Of a stretch of 64,000 nucleotides of DNA, positions 6,098 through 14,226 are shown in pieces. Each line of letters begins with the position of its first letter. Within the stretch, counting starts at the first letter, position 1. A model generated the notes under the pieces. It did no database searches. It saw only the letters and a program-made list of their open reading frames with translations, and was not told the origin of the DNA. The translations under genes and the position numbers were made by a program. This DNA comes from an uncultured Porphyromonadaceae bacterium (GTDB lineage: Bacteria > Bacteroidota > Bacteroidia > Bacteroidales > Muribaculaceae): NCBI GenBank assembly GCA_947175295.1, contig CAMWMK010000005.1, positions 1 to 64,000 of the forward strand. Reading direction: 5' to 3'.

Positions 6098-8866
6098 TTA
6101 CAACTCCCTTATAGGTCGAATCTGTAGATATACAGGTTTGCTACCTGTGGATAAATCAGTTTCGTTAAACTTTATACAGCCATTTGTGATGTTAACACAG
6201 GGAGTGAAGGTCCTGTACTCTTCTCCACTGGCATAAGGAGTCAACAGAAGAGTTTTATTTTGTTTTACCACTCTATTGTCAATTACAATATCTGTCGTGG
6301 GAAATGTGATGACATCGCCCGTTTTATCAGGATTGCAATAATATGATATTGCACCGGTTAACCCCGGATCGATTTTCTCATTAGTATTGTGGTATTCTAG
6401 AGAATTCGCATTCAACTCGTTATTTGTAAATGAGGTGTAAGCGTACAGGCCGGAAACTTGGTAGCCTGCAGGGCATGGATCATACAGGTTTTTAGTCTGT
6501 TCATACTTTATCCAGTTTGAGATATCACCATTGGTCTTTCCTGAGTCCCATAAATTGTAATAGTATGGGATATACCCGGAGGAAGAGTTCCACATCGAAA
6601 ACGTAATAAGAAGACAAAGCCTCATGTCATGTGTATCTCCGGGGGTTATCAAATCATCCCAATAATCTCTATCCTGTATGTTTCTGGTTGAATAGCAAGG
6701 GAACGGATATCCTTGAAGCCAAGTGACGGAAGATCCTTTTATGCGTGTGAGTTCTTCACATTGCAGGATGCAATCCGCTTTCTTGCCGCTAAGTTCTTGA
6801 GTTACTTCCAGCCGCACTCTTTGTTTAGGGTAACGTATACTGCTGTCTACCCATCCGAGATTGTATGGCATGAATATTGTTTCTTTACCGTTTTTGTCAG
6901 TGACGGTTTTATCCTCGATGCCGGGTTGATAGGGAGTTACCCAGATATGCCAACCCCATATATCACCCTCAGCTGCATCCTTAAGGACAATATAGGCATT
7001 TCCTTGCGCGATATTGGCTTTAGTTACTGTAAAAATAATTCTTGTGCGATCAGCGTTAAATTTTACATTTGTTATGAGGTTTGATTTATCCTGCCATCTT
7101 ATATCAACGGAGGGTAAGAACTCTTCTATTGTCATATTGCTGGGTTTAAAATTATAGATATAGGGTTGGTCTACGTTATATTTTATATAGTTCGACTCTG
7201 ACCATTGAATTGCTGTAATTGGATATTCATGTATTACTTGAGGATTTTTACATTGAGATGGATCATCATGATTACATATATTAGTATGTAAATCACTGTT
7301 ATAACTCCCGTTTTTTATGGCGTTGCCGAATACGAGCGGGATAGAGTATGTTCCCGGGGAATTGATTATGTAGCAATTTGCGGTATTCTCATTTGTTTCG
7401 CCTCCAGTGGAATTTGCAAGATTCCATGGTTTTGCGGTCGATCCCTTTGTAGCTGCGTTCTTAAGTTTATTATTGTATTGAGTCTCGTAATTAATGCTCG
7501 CGTTGGTAGAGTATGATAGATAATATTCAGTCGATCCTGTGTTTGTATCCCCATAATTATCCCCCCAATAGTCATTCGATGAATTTTCTTCAAGATTGAG
7601 CCATGACGGTTCATAGTCCAGAGGGATATCATATTCCCCGGTAGCAGAGTTATATTCATAATAATTTAGATTATAATTCAAAGGCATCCGGGCGAGAACG
7701 GTGTTATCCGTCTTTTTTTTAAATAATCTGCGTGACTCGATTTTAAGTTCACCCAAATCCGAAAAATTACTGGTCGATAGTCGTAAGGTATCGGGTGCGG
7801 ATATGATCAACTCATCCTCCACTATCACGTTGCTGGTGGATATTCGTAAGACATAGCTTTTCCCGGCTTCAAACGTCATTTTCAGAGGGGTGGTAAGAGT
7901 GAATGCATCCATTGATGCTTGACTATCAGTAAAACTGACACTTAGATTTATAGGATTAGAGAGAGTACTCTGAGGAATCAGGAAAATATTCTGGTAGGCA
8001 TTAGTTAAGGGAGTTCCCTCGCCATTAGGTATTTTTTTGTCTACATACATAGAGTATTCGGTTGTATAATACACGTTCGGATCCCAAGTTTTTGATTTGA
8101 AAGAATATGTGCCCCGGTAGCGTACGTTGGAGATTTGAATGTATGAAAGAATCATATCTTCAAGCAAATCATCGGATTCTTCAAATCGGATTGAGGCTAA
8201 AGCCCGTTCCATTTCCATCTTCATGGGAGTACGTCGCTGTTGGTCGCTGTGTATGATAGGAGACTGCCCTACAAACAATTCGTTCTGGCTAATTACAGAG
8301 GATGGTACTGAATAAGTCAATGTTGGTTCCCCCTTTGTGCTTGATGAAGAGAGTGTGCCTGCTCCATATGGCATCACTGAGTAAAACCTGACATCATAGT
8401 TGTCATTCGGCCATACATATTTTTCATTGCCGTCAGGAATTTTATAATATCCGTCCGATTCCTGATATTTTACGTTGTACATGAAATCTGGAGCGGCTGT
8501 TCCATCCCATCCGGTGGAATGGTTGAATTTGAATCCGGTGACACTCATGTCGGAAAACAGGCCCTTTTGAAAAGGGCCTCTGGTAGTGGAATCTGTCGTT
8601 TTTAGCTCTGATTCTTCGAATATATGCAGGTAAAGAGAATCCTTGCCGTTTTCTAAAGCCAATGGTATGACATCCTTAAGGATTCTGTCGGTGTCTGCCG
8701 ATGCTCTGCTATTTGTAGTCTCGTTCCAGTCGGTACTAACATTGAAATTGATCTCGTCCGAGAGAGGGCCGAGATTATCATGGCTGTCAAACTCGATTGC
8801 ATCGGAGCATGATCCAGCAATGAATAATGAAAATAAGGTCAGGAAAGATAAAATTTGGATTTTCAT
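6098..8866 (-). CDS. Large fimbrillin-family lipoprotein, probable fimbrial accessory/tip protein
   Basis: About 922 residues from the ATG at 8866 (MKIQILSFLTLFSLF); the upstream ATG adds 13 residues before the signal. Lipoprotein signal with IAGSC (Cys about 20), followed by a fimbrillin-like N-terminal half (DEINFNVSTDWNETTNSRAS, KVWPNDNYDVRFYSVMPYG-type pattern) and repeated beta-sandwich segments. The C-terminal third contains NLYDPCPAGYQVSG, a motif seen in large accessory fimbrillins and other Bacteroidota surface proteins. As the last gene of the fimbrial operon and more than twice the stalk length, it fits an Mfa3-5/FimC-E type tip or adhesin (inference). It is more AT-rich than the stalk gene upstream, suggesting diversification or exchange of the tip. 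The promoter-proximal end is 63 bp after the stalk fimbrillin. Confidence 0.8.
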   Translation of the reverse strand: MKIQILSFLTLFSLFIAGSCSDAIEFDSHDNLGPLSDEINFNVSTDWNETTNSRASADTDRILKDVIPLALENGKDSLYLHIFEESELKTTDSTTRGPFQKGLFSDMSVTGFKFNHSTGWDGTAAPDFMYNVKYQESDGYYKIPDGNEKYVWPNDNYDVRFYSVMPYGAGTLSSSSTKGEPTLTYSVPSSVISQNELFVGQSPIIHSDQQRRTPMKMEMERALASIRFEESDDLLEDMILSYIQISNVRYRGTYSFKSKTWDPNVYYTTEYSMYVDKKIPNGEGTPLTNAYQNIFLIPQSTLSNPINLSVSFTDSQASMDAFTLTTPLKMTFEAGKSYVLRISTSNVIVEDELIISAPDTLRLSTSNFSDLGELKIESRRLFKKKTDNTVLARMPLNYNLNYYEYNSATGEYDIPLDYEPSWLNLEENSSNDYWGDNYGDTNTGSTEYYLSYSTNASINYETQYNNKLKNAATKGSTAKPWNLANSTGGETNENTANCYIINSPGTYSIPLVFGNAIKNGSYNSDLHTNICNHDDPSQCKNPQVIHEYPITAIQWSESNYIKYNVDQPYIYNFKPSNMTIEEFLPSVDIRWQDKSNLITNVKFNADRTRIIFTVTKANIAQGNAYIVLKDAAEGDIWGWHIWVTPYQPGIEDKTVTDKNGKETIFMPYNLGWVDSSIRYPKQRVRLEVTQELSGKKADCILQCEELTRIKGSSVTWLQGYPFPCYSTRNIQDRDYWDDLITPGDTHDMRLCLLITFSMWNSSSGYIPYYYNLWDSGKTNGDISNWIKYEQTKNLYDPCPAGYQVSGLYAYTSFTNNELNANSLEYHNTNEKIDPGLTGAISYYCNPDKTGDVITFPTTDIVIDNRVVKQNKTLLLTPYASGEEYRTFTPCVNITNGCIKFNETDLSTGSKPVYLQIRPIREL

Positions 8867-8929
8867 ATTGATGTTTTGAATTATGGTATCCGGCCGGATG
8901 TTCAAGTCCGACCGGATGGATTGTGTGGT

Positions 8930-10144
8930 TTAGAATATTGTAGAAGGATTCTCAGTGATTTCGGTCCAATCCGTTACAGTCACCTTGAACATGATCGGAG
9001 TGTCGAGGATTGTATCGCCTGTGGTCGGTACGTCAGGGTCTGTTGTGGGATCAGGGCCCTTACCGCCACCGCCCGGCTTCTTCTCGTCGGTGTCGCCATT
9101 GTCATTGCTGTCATCGCCGTCGTTCTTCGGATGGTCCTTGTCGTCCTTGTCGCCGGGAAGGCCCGGGTCAAAGTTGTTGTTGCCGCCTGTCGGAGGAGCC
9201 ACTACGCCCGCACCTGTCGCGAAGTCGAGGGTGTAGACGTATTTCTTGCCGGCCTCCCAGTTTGTGGAGATGGGCACTGCCACCCAGCCGTATGCATCTT
9301 CGTCGTTGTCGCGCGGGAAGAGAGTCTTGCCGTCGTTGTCCTTGATGTTGATTTTGACTGCGATGTAGGCGCCGCCCGCCTCATTGTTTGCGTCGTCGGT
9401 CTTCCAGGCTGTGAGGCGCTGGGGGATGAGCATCGCCGTGCCGGTCTCAGCCATGAGCGACTGCGCCTGGGGCTGCTTCTTGAGCACTACAGGATTGTCG
9501 AGAAGCACCTTGTAGCTGCCCTTGGTCTTGCCTGCGGTGTTCCATCCGTAAGTGTTGTCGTAGTCTCCGGCGGTCATAACGCCTACGATTTTCACGCCGG
9601 CGATGGTGAACTGGTTGGTACCGCCGTTGACGGCCTTCACCTCCACCTGCGAGAGGGCGTGGGAGAAGTTGAGGGCTACGCCTGTCTTCTCGTCATGCTT
9701 CTTGCTTCCTGTGCCGAACGCATGGATGAAGTCTACCTGCTTTCCAAGGTCGTAGCGTGGTGCGAAGCCTTTCAGGGCAAGGGAGTTGCCTGTGAGTGTG
9801 AGATCGCCGTTCAGGAAGCCTCCGTTCTCGGTAGTGGCAGGAGCGTATGCCGCGAAGGAGAGTGTCTTTGACTCGTCTTCAGGCCAGTAGTGGAGCGTCT
9901 CGGAGACGAAGAAGCCGCCGGTGTTGGCGAAGGTGGCGTTCTGGATGCCGTCGTAGATGTTGGCGCCATCGAACGCCGTTACGTAAAACGACTTCAGGTT
10001 CGTCATGGTGGTCTCAGTGGCGCGTGACGCTGTCACGGCGCGGAAGTCGATGGCTCGGCCATGGTTGGCCTGCTTCATCTCGTCTTCTGAGCAGGACGCC
10101 AGCGCGAGGAGCGCTACCGACGTCAGGAATACTGATTTTTTCAT
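8930..10144 (-). CDS. Fimbrillin-family major/stalk lipoprotein (FimA/Mfa-like)
   Basis: 404 residues. Lipoprotein signal MKKSVFLTSVALLALASCSEDE (Cys18) followed by the fimbrillin start pattern IDFRAVTASRATETT, where an R precedes the mature strand; type V pilins are trafficked as lipoproteins and cleaved after an Arg by a gingipain-type protease before polymerising (family knowledge). Two beta-sandwich domains follow. A low-complexity acidic linker (residues about 318-368, GDKDDKDHPKNDGDDSNDNG) separates a C-terminal strand segment ending VTVTDWTEITENPSTIF, probably the donor strand region. It lies 54 bp after the DUF5119 gene in the same operon. Confidence 0.85.
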   Translation of the reverse strand: MKKSVFLTSVALLALASCSEDEMKQANHGRAIDFRAVTASRATETTMTNLKSFYVTAFDGANIYDGIQNATFANTGGFFVSETLHYWPEDESKTLSFAAYAPATTENGGFLNGDLTLTGNSLALKGFAPRYDLGKQVDFIHAFGTGSKKHDEKTGVALNFSHALSQVEVKAVNGGTNQFTIAGVKIVGVMTAGDYDNTYGWNTAGKTKGSYKVLLDNPVVLKKQPQAQSLMAETGTAMLIPQRLTAWKTDDANNEAGGAYIAVKINIKDNDGKTLFPRDNDEDAYGWVAVPISTNWEAGKKYVYTLDFATGAGVVAPPTGGNNNFDPGLPGDKDDKDHPKNDGDDSNDNGDTDEKKPGGGGKGPDPTTDPDVPTTGDTILDTPIMFKVTVTDWTEITENPSTIF

Positions 10145-10198
10145 GCTGTTGAAGTTTTTAACTAAAATGATTATTGATGTTTATTGTATGGGTTTTTC

Positions 10199-11170
10199 CT
10201 ACATTGGTATAAGCTTGTTGACGGTCTGCCACTCGCCGACCGAGATGTTGAATCCTCCTCCACTCATCGCCTTCGGCAGGCTCAGCTTCTCGAGCACTAT
10301 ATCACATTGTCCGGAGTCTGAGGCATGCACCTGGTCGGTGACCGTGTAGTTGTGATACCATCTCGACCCGTCGGCCAGAATGGCGTAGACGGTGAATATA
10401 TGCTTTGTCTCGGGCGAGTCTCCGTCTGTCCGGCATCGCGAATGTCCGCAGTGGCCGAGGGTCATCCAGGTGCCGCTGAGCGACATTTCCCCCGATGGTG
10501 CGATTTCGAAGGGGATAGTTACGGTCTCGTCGGTGAGGGTGCCGTCGTGGAGCAGCATTCCCCCTGCCATTCCCGACAGAGTCGCGCTGACCGACGTCAC
10601 TCCTCCGATATTCTCCACCGAGTCTATCCTTACGGAATAGCGGCATATGGCCTCGGTGGGCCGCATCCTGAATTTCCGCACTTCCTCCGTTCCCTCGTCG
10701 GCGAAAAGCCCCTCGCTCCTTACTCTCCAGAGCTTCGTCGGAGCGGAAGCCATCCTTTCATCTTCGGCTCCCGGGGCGCGCGGCACTTCGCTGGCCCTCA
10801 TCGAGAGCCCCTGGAGCTCGTAGGCGTCGCGCAGGCGCACCCTGAATGTCTCCAGCCGGTCGGTCTCCTCCACGAGGATCTCCTCCGCGTCTGAGTTGAG
10901 GGCGATGGCTGTGTAGCGGCCGGCCGGCACGAGGATGCGTCCTCCTTCGCGTCCCTCGAACTCATACCTTATCGAGGGGCGTCCGTCTTCCGGAAAGAGA
11001 TATAGGCTCATTGTAGCCGGATCGGCGTCCGGATGGTCGCTCCAGTCAAACTCCACATCCATCGGAATCCTCTCGTGGCGATCGTGGTTGAAGCATAGTT
11101 CCTGCTGGTGTTGGCAGCATGTGAGCATTACGACCGAGGCTAATGTAGTGATGATTATGAGAAGTCTCAT
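10199..11170 (-). CDS. DUF5119 lipoprotein of the fimbrial operon
   Basis: 323 residues. Signal peptide with MLTCC (lipid Cys about 19) and a FimB/DUF5119-like fold: early strand IPMDVEFDWSDHPDADPATM then SLYLFPEDG, VPAGRYTAIALNSD, and a C-terminal segment ending with GGGFNISVGEWQTV. Members of this family occur as the second gene in Bacteroidota fimbrial operons and are thought to anchor or limit the fibre. Start ATG overlaps the stop of the DUF3575 gene by 4 bp, indicating translational coupling. Confidence 0.82.
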   Translation of the reverse strand: MRLLIIITTLASVVMLTCCQHQQELCFNHDRHERIPMDVEFDWSDHPDADPATMSLYLFPEDGRPSIRYEFEGREGGRILVPAGRYTAIALNSDAEEILVEETDRLETFRVRLRDAYELQGLSMRASEVPRAPGAEDERMASAPTKLWRVRSEGLFADEGTEEVRKFRMRPTEAICRYSVRIDSVENIGGVTSVSATLSGMAGGMLLHDGTLTDETVTIPFEIAPSGEMSLSGTWMTLGHCGHSRCRTDGDSPETKHIFTVYAILADGSRWYHNYTVTDQVHASDSGQCDIVLEKLSLPKAMSGGGFNISVGEWQTVNKLIPM

Positions 11171-12351
11171 CTCTCACCTCCTTTCCCGAAGAGCCATACA
11201 AGGGCTATCTCGGCTTTCGATGGTCCGAAATAGCGGCGTTGGCGTGTCGACTGCCATACGCTGTGGTGTCCCGGCGTGGCAGTATAGGTCTGATACTGTC
11301 CGGTGAGCACTCCTGCACCCGCCGTGAAGTCGAGGTTGAGCCGTTCGGTGAGACGCAGGGCGTAGCCGGCCTCCAGACCTCCGCCGTAGGTAGGGCGCTG
11401 GAAGAAGGATGCGCCGGAGTATCCGCTGAGGTATCCTTTACCGTCGAGGCATATGTCGTAGCGGCCGATCTGCGCGTAGAGCCCCATATGCCAGCCCGAC
11501 AGGTGGCACTCTCCGAAATAGTGGCGTGCGAAGAGTTCCCATGCCTGTATGTGCCAGTAACGGGAATGCTTCCGACTGCTCCACCAGGCGTACATGCCGC
11601 TCAGACCTATTGCCCATCCGTGTGGGAGGGCGAGCTCGATTCCTATGTTGGGCACTGCGGCAAGATCATAAAGGAGGTTGCTGCGCAGGGCGCCGACGAT
11701 CCGGGACATGCATGGTTTCCATTCTTTGGCTATGTGCCACTCTGGATATCCATAGGGTAGCCTCAGTATTGTCTCAGGCATGTCGGCTATGGTAGCGTAA
11801 TAGTCGGTAGGCCCCTCTATAAGCATGTCGAGCGGACTGTGGGTGACGATGATGAAACGGGATACCCGCAGATCGGGAAACACGGAGTCTTTCAGAAGCT
11901 GCCAGGCGGCCCCTCCGTCAAGTCGCCTCAGGCTACGATGGCGTGTGATCCTCTTCATTTCCGGGGTGAATCCGGTCCAGTCCGCTCCCTTTGAAAGAGA
12001 GGTCAGGCTGTCGGGTCTCATATCCGGAATCGAGGAGAGTACTTTGAGGGCTGTGGCAGTGCGTAGTTCGGATAGACGCTGGTTGAGTTTAGCGTTTCCA
12101 TCCGGAGACGAACTCGATACTATGTCGATGCTCAGCGGGGCTCCGTTGCGGAGGGCCTTGCGGAGGCTGTCGGTTACTCCTGCGTTGTTCCTGAATTCGT
12201 GGTGAAAGGAGGATTCCGCAACAGGATAATGGATATCGACATGCAGCGTGTCTGTGCCGCGCGCCATACACATGCCGACGGCCGCCATGACTGCTGTCAT
12301 GGTGAGTAGTAATCGGAGGAGTCCGCGGTGGATGTCGGTGTGGATGGTCAT
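11167..12351 (-). CDS. DUF3575 outer-membrane beta-barrel protein of the fimbrial operon
   Basis: 394 residues with a cleavable signal (MTAVMAAVGMCMARG). The N-terminal periplasmic half has an OmpA-like arrangement (PLSIDIVSSSSPDGNAKLNQ RLSELRTATALKVL), close to the NxxLSxxRA peptidoglycan-binding pattern. The C-terminal half has alternating barrel strands (GLYAQIGRYD, GGGLEAGYALRL) and ends KAEIALVWLFGK. DUF3575 proteins head many fimbrillin operons, and this one is first after the divergent promoter region. Likely role: outer-membrane anchoring of the fimbrial system (inference). Confidence 0.82.
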   Translation of the reverse strand: MTIHTDIHRGLLRLLLTMTAVMAAVGMCMARGTDTLHVDIHYPVAESSFHHEFRNNAGVTDSLRKALRNGAPLSIDIVSSSSPDGNAKLNQRLSELRTATALKVLSSIPDMRPDSLTSLSKGADWTGFTPEMKRITRHRSLRRLDGGAAWQLLKDSVFPDLRVSRFIIVTHSPLDMLIEGPTDYYATIADMPETILRLPYGYPEWHIAKEWKPCMSRIVGALRSNLLYDLAAVPNIGIELALPHGWAIGLSGMYAWWSSRKHSRYWHIQAWELFARHYFGECHLSGWHMGLYAQIGRYDICLDGKGYLSGYSGASFFQRPTYGGGLEAGYALRLTERLNLDFTAGAGVLTGQYQTYTATPGHHSVWQSTRQRRYFGPSKAEIALVWLFGKGGER

Positions 12352-12396
12352 GATGTGTTGTTTTGTTTAGATGTATTTGTGTTCGGAAATCGGCTG

Positions 12397-12428
12397 CAAA
12401 GGTAGGTGCGGACAGCGTTACGCTCCAA
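12397..12428 (-). promoter_or_regulatory. Promoter of the fimbrial operon
   Basis: Minus-strand TTG (complement of CAA at 12426-12428), a 21-bp spacer and TACCTTTG (12397-12404): a good -33/-7 pair about 45 bases before the DUF3575 ATG. Confidence 0.7.
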
Positions 12429-12435
12429 ATTTCAG

Positions 12436-12479
12436 GCGTGACAAAGCGTGACATCGCCCTGTAACACTTGCAGGTTACA
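12436..12479. promoter_or_regulatory. Candidate operator sites between the divergent fimbrial and regulator genes
   Basis: Two direct copies of GCGTGACA at 12436-12443 and 12446-12453, exactly 10 bp apart (one helix turn), followed by the inverted repeat TGTAAC (12460-12465), 8 bp, GTTACA (12474-12479). All lie between the two divergent promoters, a natural binding place for the adjacent HTH regulator. Confidence 0.5.
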
Positions 12480-12498
12480 CGGTAACGTTGTAATTTTG
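12468..12498 (+). promoter_or_regulatory. Promoter of the TPR/HTH regulator, very close to its ATG
   Basis: TTG 12468-12470, 20-bp spacer, TAATTTTG 12491-12498, then only 4 bases before the ATG at 12503. The transcript should be leaderless or nearly so. Confidence 0.65.
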
Positions 12499-12502
12499 CA
12501 GT

Positions 12503-12874
12503 ATGAAACATTTGGTAACATTAGTAGCGCTCGTGACGCTTCTGGCCCTGTCGCAAGGTTGTCGGCGTCACGCTTCGACGGTAGCCCCGTACGGCTGGCC
12601 GTCCATTAATCCTGCTTTCGACTCGCTGACCGTAGCGGCCGAAGACCTGTATTTTATAGCTGCCGATCCCGACAGTCTGCAATCCATAGTCGATTCCATG
12701 AGGAAGATTGCCTCCGGTCTTAAGGGAGAGAAGGCGATTGATGCGCGTGCATGCGCAGACTATTGGCTTACATATTGGAATATGATTGCCGGCAGGTCGG
12801 GCGAGGTTAAAAAGATAGTGGACAGCGTCTTAAACGTACATCGGAATACCCCCCCCCCTCACAATTATATGTGA
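12503..12874 (+). CDS. N-terminal part of a frame-split TPR/HTH regulator
   Basis: 123 codons from the ATG at 12503 to the TGA at 12872-12874. It begins with a lipoprotein-like signal MKHLVTLVALVTLLALSQGC and continues with helical sequence, then reads into a run of ten C (12849-12858) and stops four codons later (PPPHNYM). The next ORF overlaps in another frame. With one C more (11) or two fewer (8) the frame would join ...HRNTPPPSQLYVNQRFISSI, continuing the helical repeats of the downstream ORF. So in this assembly the regulator is OFF or truncated. Either slipped-strand phase variation or a homopolymer sequencing error explains it. Confidence 0.85.
   Translation: MKHLVTLVALVTLLALSQGCRRHASTVAPYGWPSINPAFDSLTVAAEDLYFIAADPDSLQSIVDSMRKIASGLKGEKAIDARACADYWLTYWNMIAGRSGEVKKIVDSVLNVHRNTPPPHNYM
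12849..12858 (+). repeat. C10 homopolymer inside the regulator gene
   Basis: Ten consecutive C between GGAATA and TCACAATT. It is the only place where the regulator frame breaks. Runs of this length are typical slippage tracts of contingency genes. Confidence 0.9.
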
Positions 12875-14217
12875 ATCAACGATTTATATCGTCTATTAAG
12901 CCTTGCTTCCAGCCTAAGTCGATTGATACGTTCAAAGAACTCCTCAGTTGTCTTGATTATTACCGGTCGGTCGGTGACCTTCCGGAAGCGGGAAACACGG
13001 CGGTTCTTATATCCAATAGCCTTCAGTTTGCCCAGGCTCCTGATCTCTCCCTTTACTACCTGCATCTCGCCGACTCTATGTATGCCCGTTCCGGGCAGGA
13101 TAGCCGACGACTGAATGTGAGGCTTAACGAGCCTACGATTCTCTGCTATAGCGGTCATCTTGAGGAGGGCCGTGACAAAATGGATTCGCTACTTCGTGAC
13201 TGCTCGGCCTTAAGAGATCCATTGGGTCGTGAGACAATGCTCCGTAACCATTATTACTATTTCAAAGACAGTATCTCCTTGTTTGAGGGCTATAATATTA
13301 TCAGGAGCTTGTCGGAAGATCCTGATATGGATGCACTCTTTTCCGAGATAAGGCCTCTATATGAGGCTTTGATTTGCCAGTACTATATGGATACCAATCG
13401 TCCTGACTCGGCTACATATTATTTCGTCCTTAGCCATAAGGCCAATGTGAAGGATTGGGACTTTCAAAAAGAGATCTACGGGATCTGGGCCCAATATCTT
13501 GAGTCGCACGGCAGGTACGAAGAGGCCTTGAAAGACTTGAACAGATGTATAGGCGCGACTGACTCAATTAGTAAATCCAACGACCCCGAGAAGAAGGAAT
13601 ACCTCGAGCGTCTCAATGTAATTCGACAGCACAAAGAGGAGGCCGAGCGGGAAAAACGGAATATCGAGCGCAAGCACTATTTTATTGGCGCGCTTCTGGT
13701 TTTCCTTCTCCTCCTGGCCATCATCGCCGCTCAGTGGATTCGCCATAGAAACAAGCTGAAGACTATAGGCCTTCAGCTCGAGGCCGAGAAGATGGAGCGC
13801 CAGATTCTTGCCATGTCGCTCTCGAAGGAGGAGTCTGACAAGGTGCTCGACAAAGTGAAGGAAGAGACGGCGCGCCTTAAGCAAGAGGGAACCGTCTCGG
13901 CAAAAGACCTTTCGGAAATCGAGACTAACATCAAGCTGCATATGGCCGCCAAGGATGAGATGCAGGCATTTGAGAAAGCCTTCGCTGAGGTCAGTCCCGA
14001 CTTCGCTGAACGTCTCAAGGAACTTTCGCCCTCGATTTCCGCCAACAATATCCGCCTCTGCACCTATCTATATATGGGGCTTTCAGGACAGCAGGTATGC
14101 GGTATACTCAATATCACCCCCGGTGCATTGCGTCAGGCAAAACGTCGCCTGCGACAGCGCTTCGGCCTCGCAGGCGACGATTCCATAGAGGATTTTCTCC
14201 GTTCGCTCGCCAAGTGA
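12871..14217 (+). CDS. Main part of the TPR/HTH transmembrane regulator
   Basis: 448 residues if the GTG at 12871 is used, but more likely the continuation of the upstream ORF (about 571 residues together). TPR-like helices fill about residues 1-240 (YLHLADSMYARSG, SATYYFVLSHKA, HGRYEEALKDLNRCI). A membrane helix HYFIGALLVFLLLLAIIAAQWI (about 268-290) follows, then a coiled coil rich in E/K (to about 350), and a C-terminal LuxR/sigma-4-type HTH (NIRLCTYLYMGLSGQQVCGILNITPGALRQAKRRL). This layout, periplasmic TPR sensor, one TM, cytoplasmic DNA-binding domain, is common next to Bacteroidota fimbrial and polysaccharide operons. Divergent orientation from the fimbrial operon makes it the probable regulator. 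Confidence 0.85.
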   Translation: MNQRFISSIKPCFQPKSIDTFKELLSCLDYYRSVGDLPEAGNTAVLISNSLQFAQAPDLSLYYLHLADSMYARSGQDSRRLNVRLNEPTILCYSGHLEEGRDKMDSLLRDCSALRDPLGRETMLRNHYYYFKDSISLFEGYNIIRSLSEDPDMDALFSEIRPLYEALICQYYMDTNRPDSATYYFVLSHKANVKDWDFQKEIYGIWAQYLESHGRYEEALKDLNRCIGATDSISKSNDPEKKEYLERLNVIRQHKEEAEREKRNIERKHYFIGALLVFLLLLAIIAAQWIRHRNKLKTIGLQLEAEKMERQILAMSLSKEESDKVLDKVKEETARLKQEGTVSAKDLSEIETNIKLHMAAKDEMQAFEKAFAEVSPDFAERLKELSPSISANNIRLCTYLYMGLSGQQVCGILNITPGALRQAKRRLRQRFGLAGDDSIEDFLRSLAK

Positions 14218-14226
14218 CATAATATG

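Noticed and set aside
8855-9871. 338-residue plus-strand ORF opposite the stalk fimbrillin
   Set aside because: Antisense shadow of a GC-rich gene; low-complexity Val/Arg content and no domain. The same applies to the long opposite-strand ORFs at 17540, 19557, 48903, 58575 and 62935.
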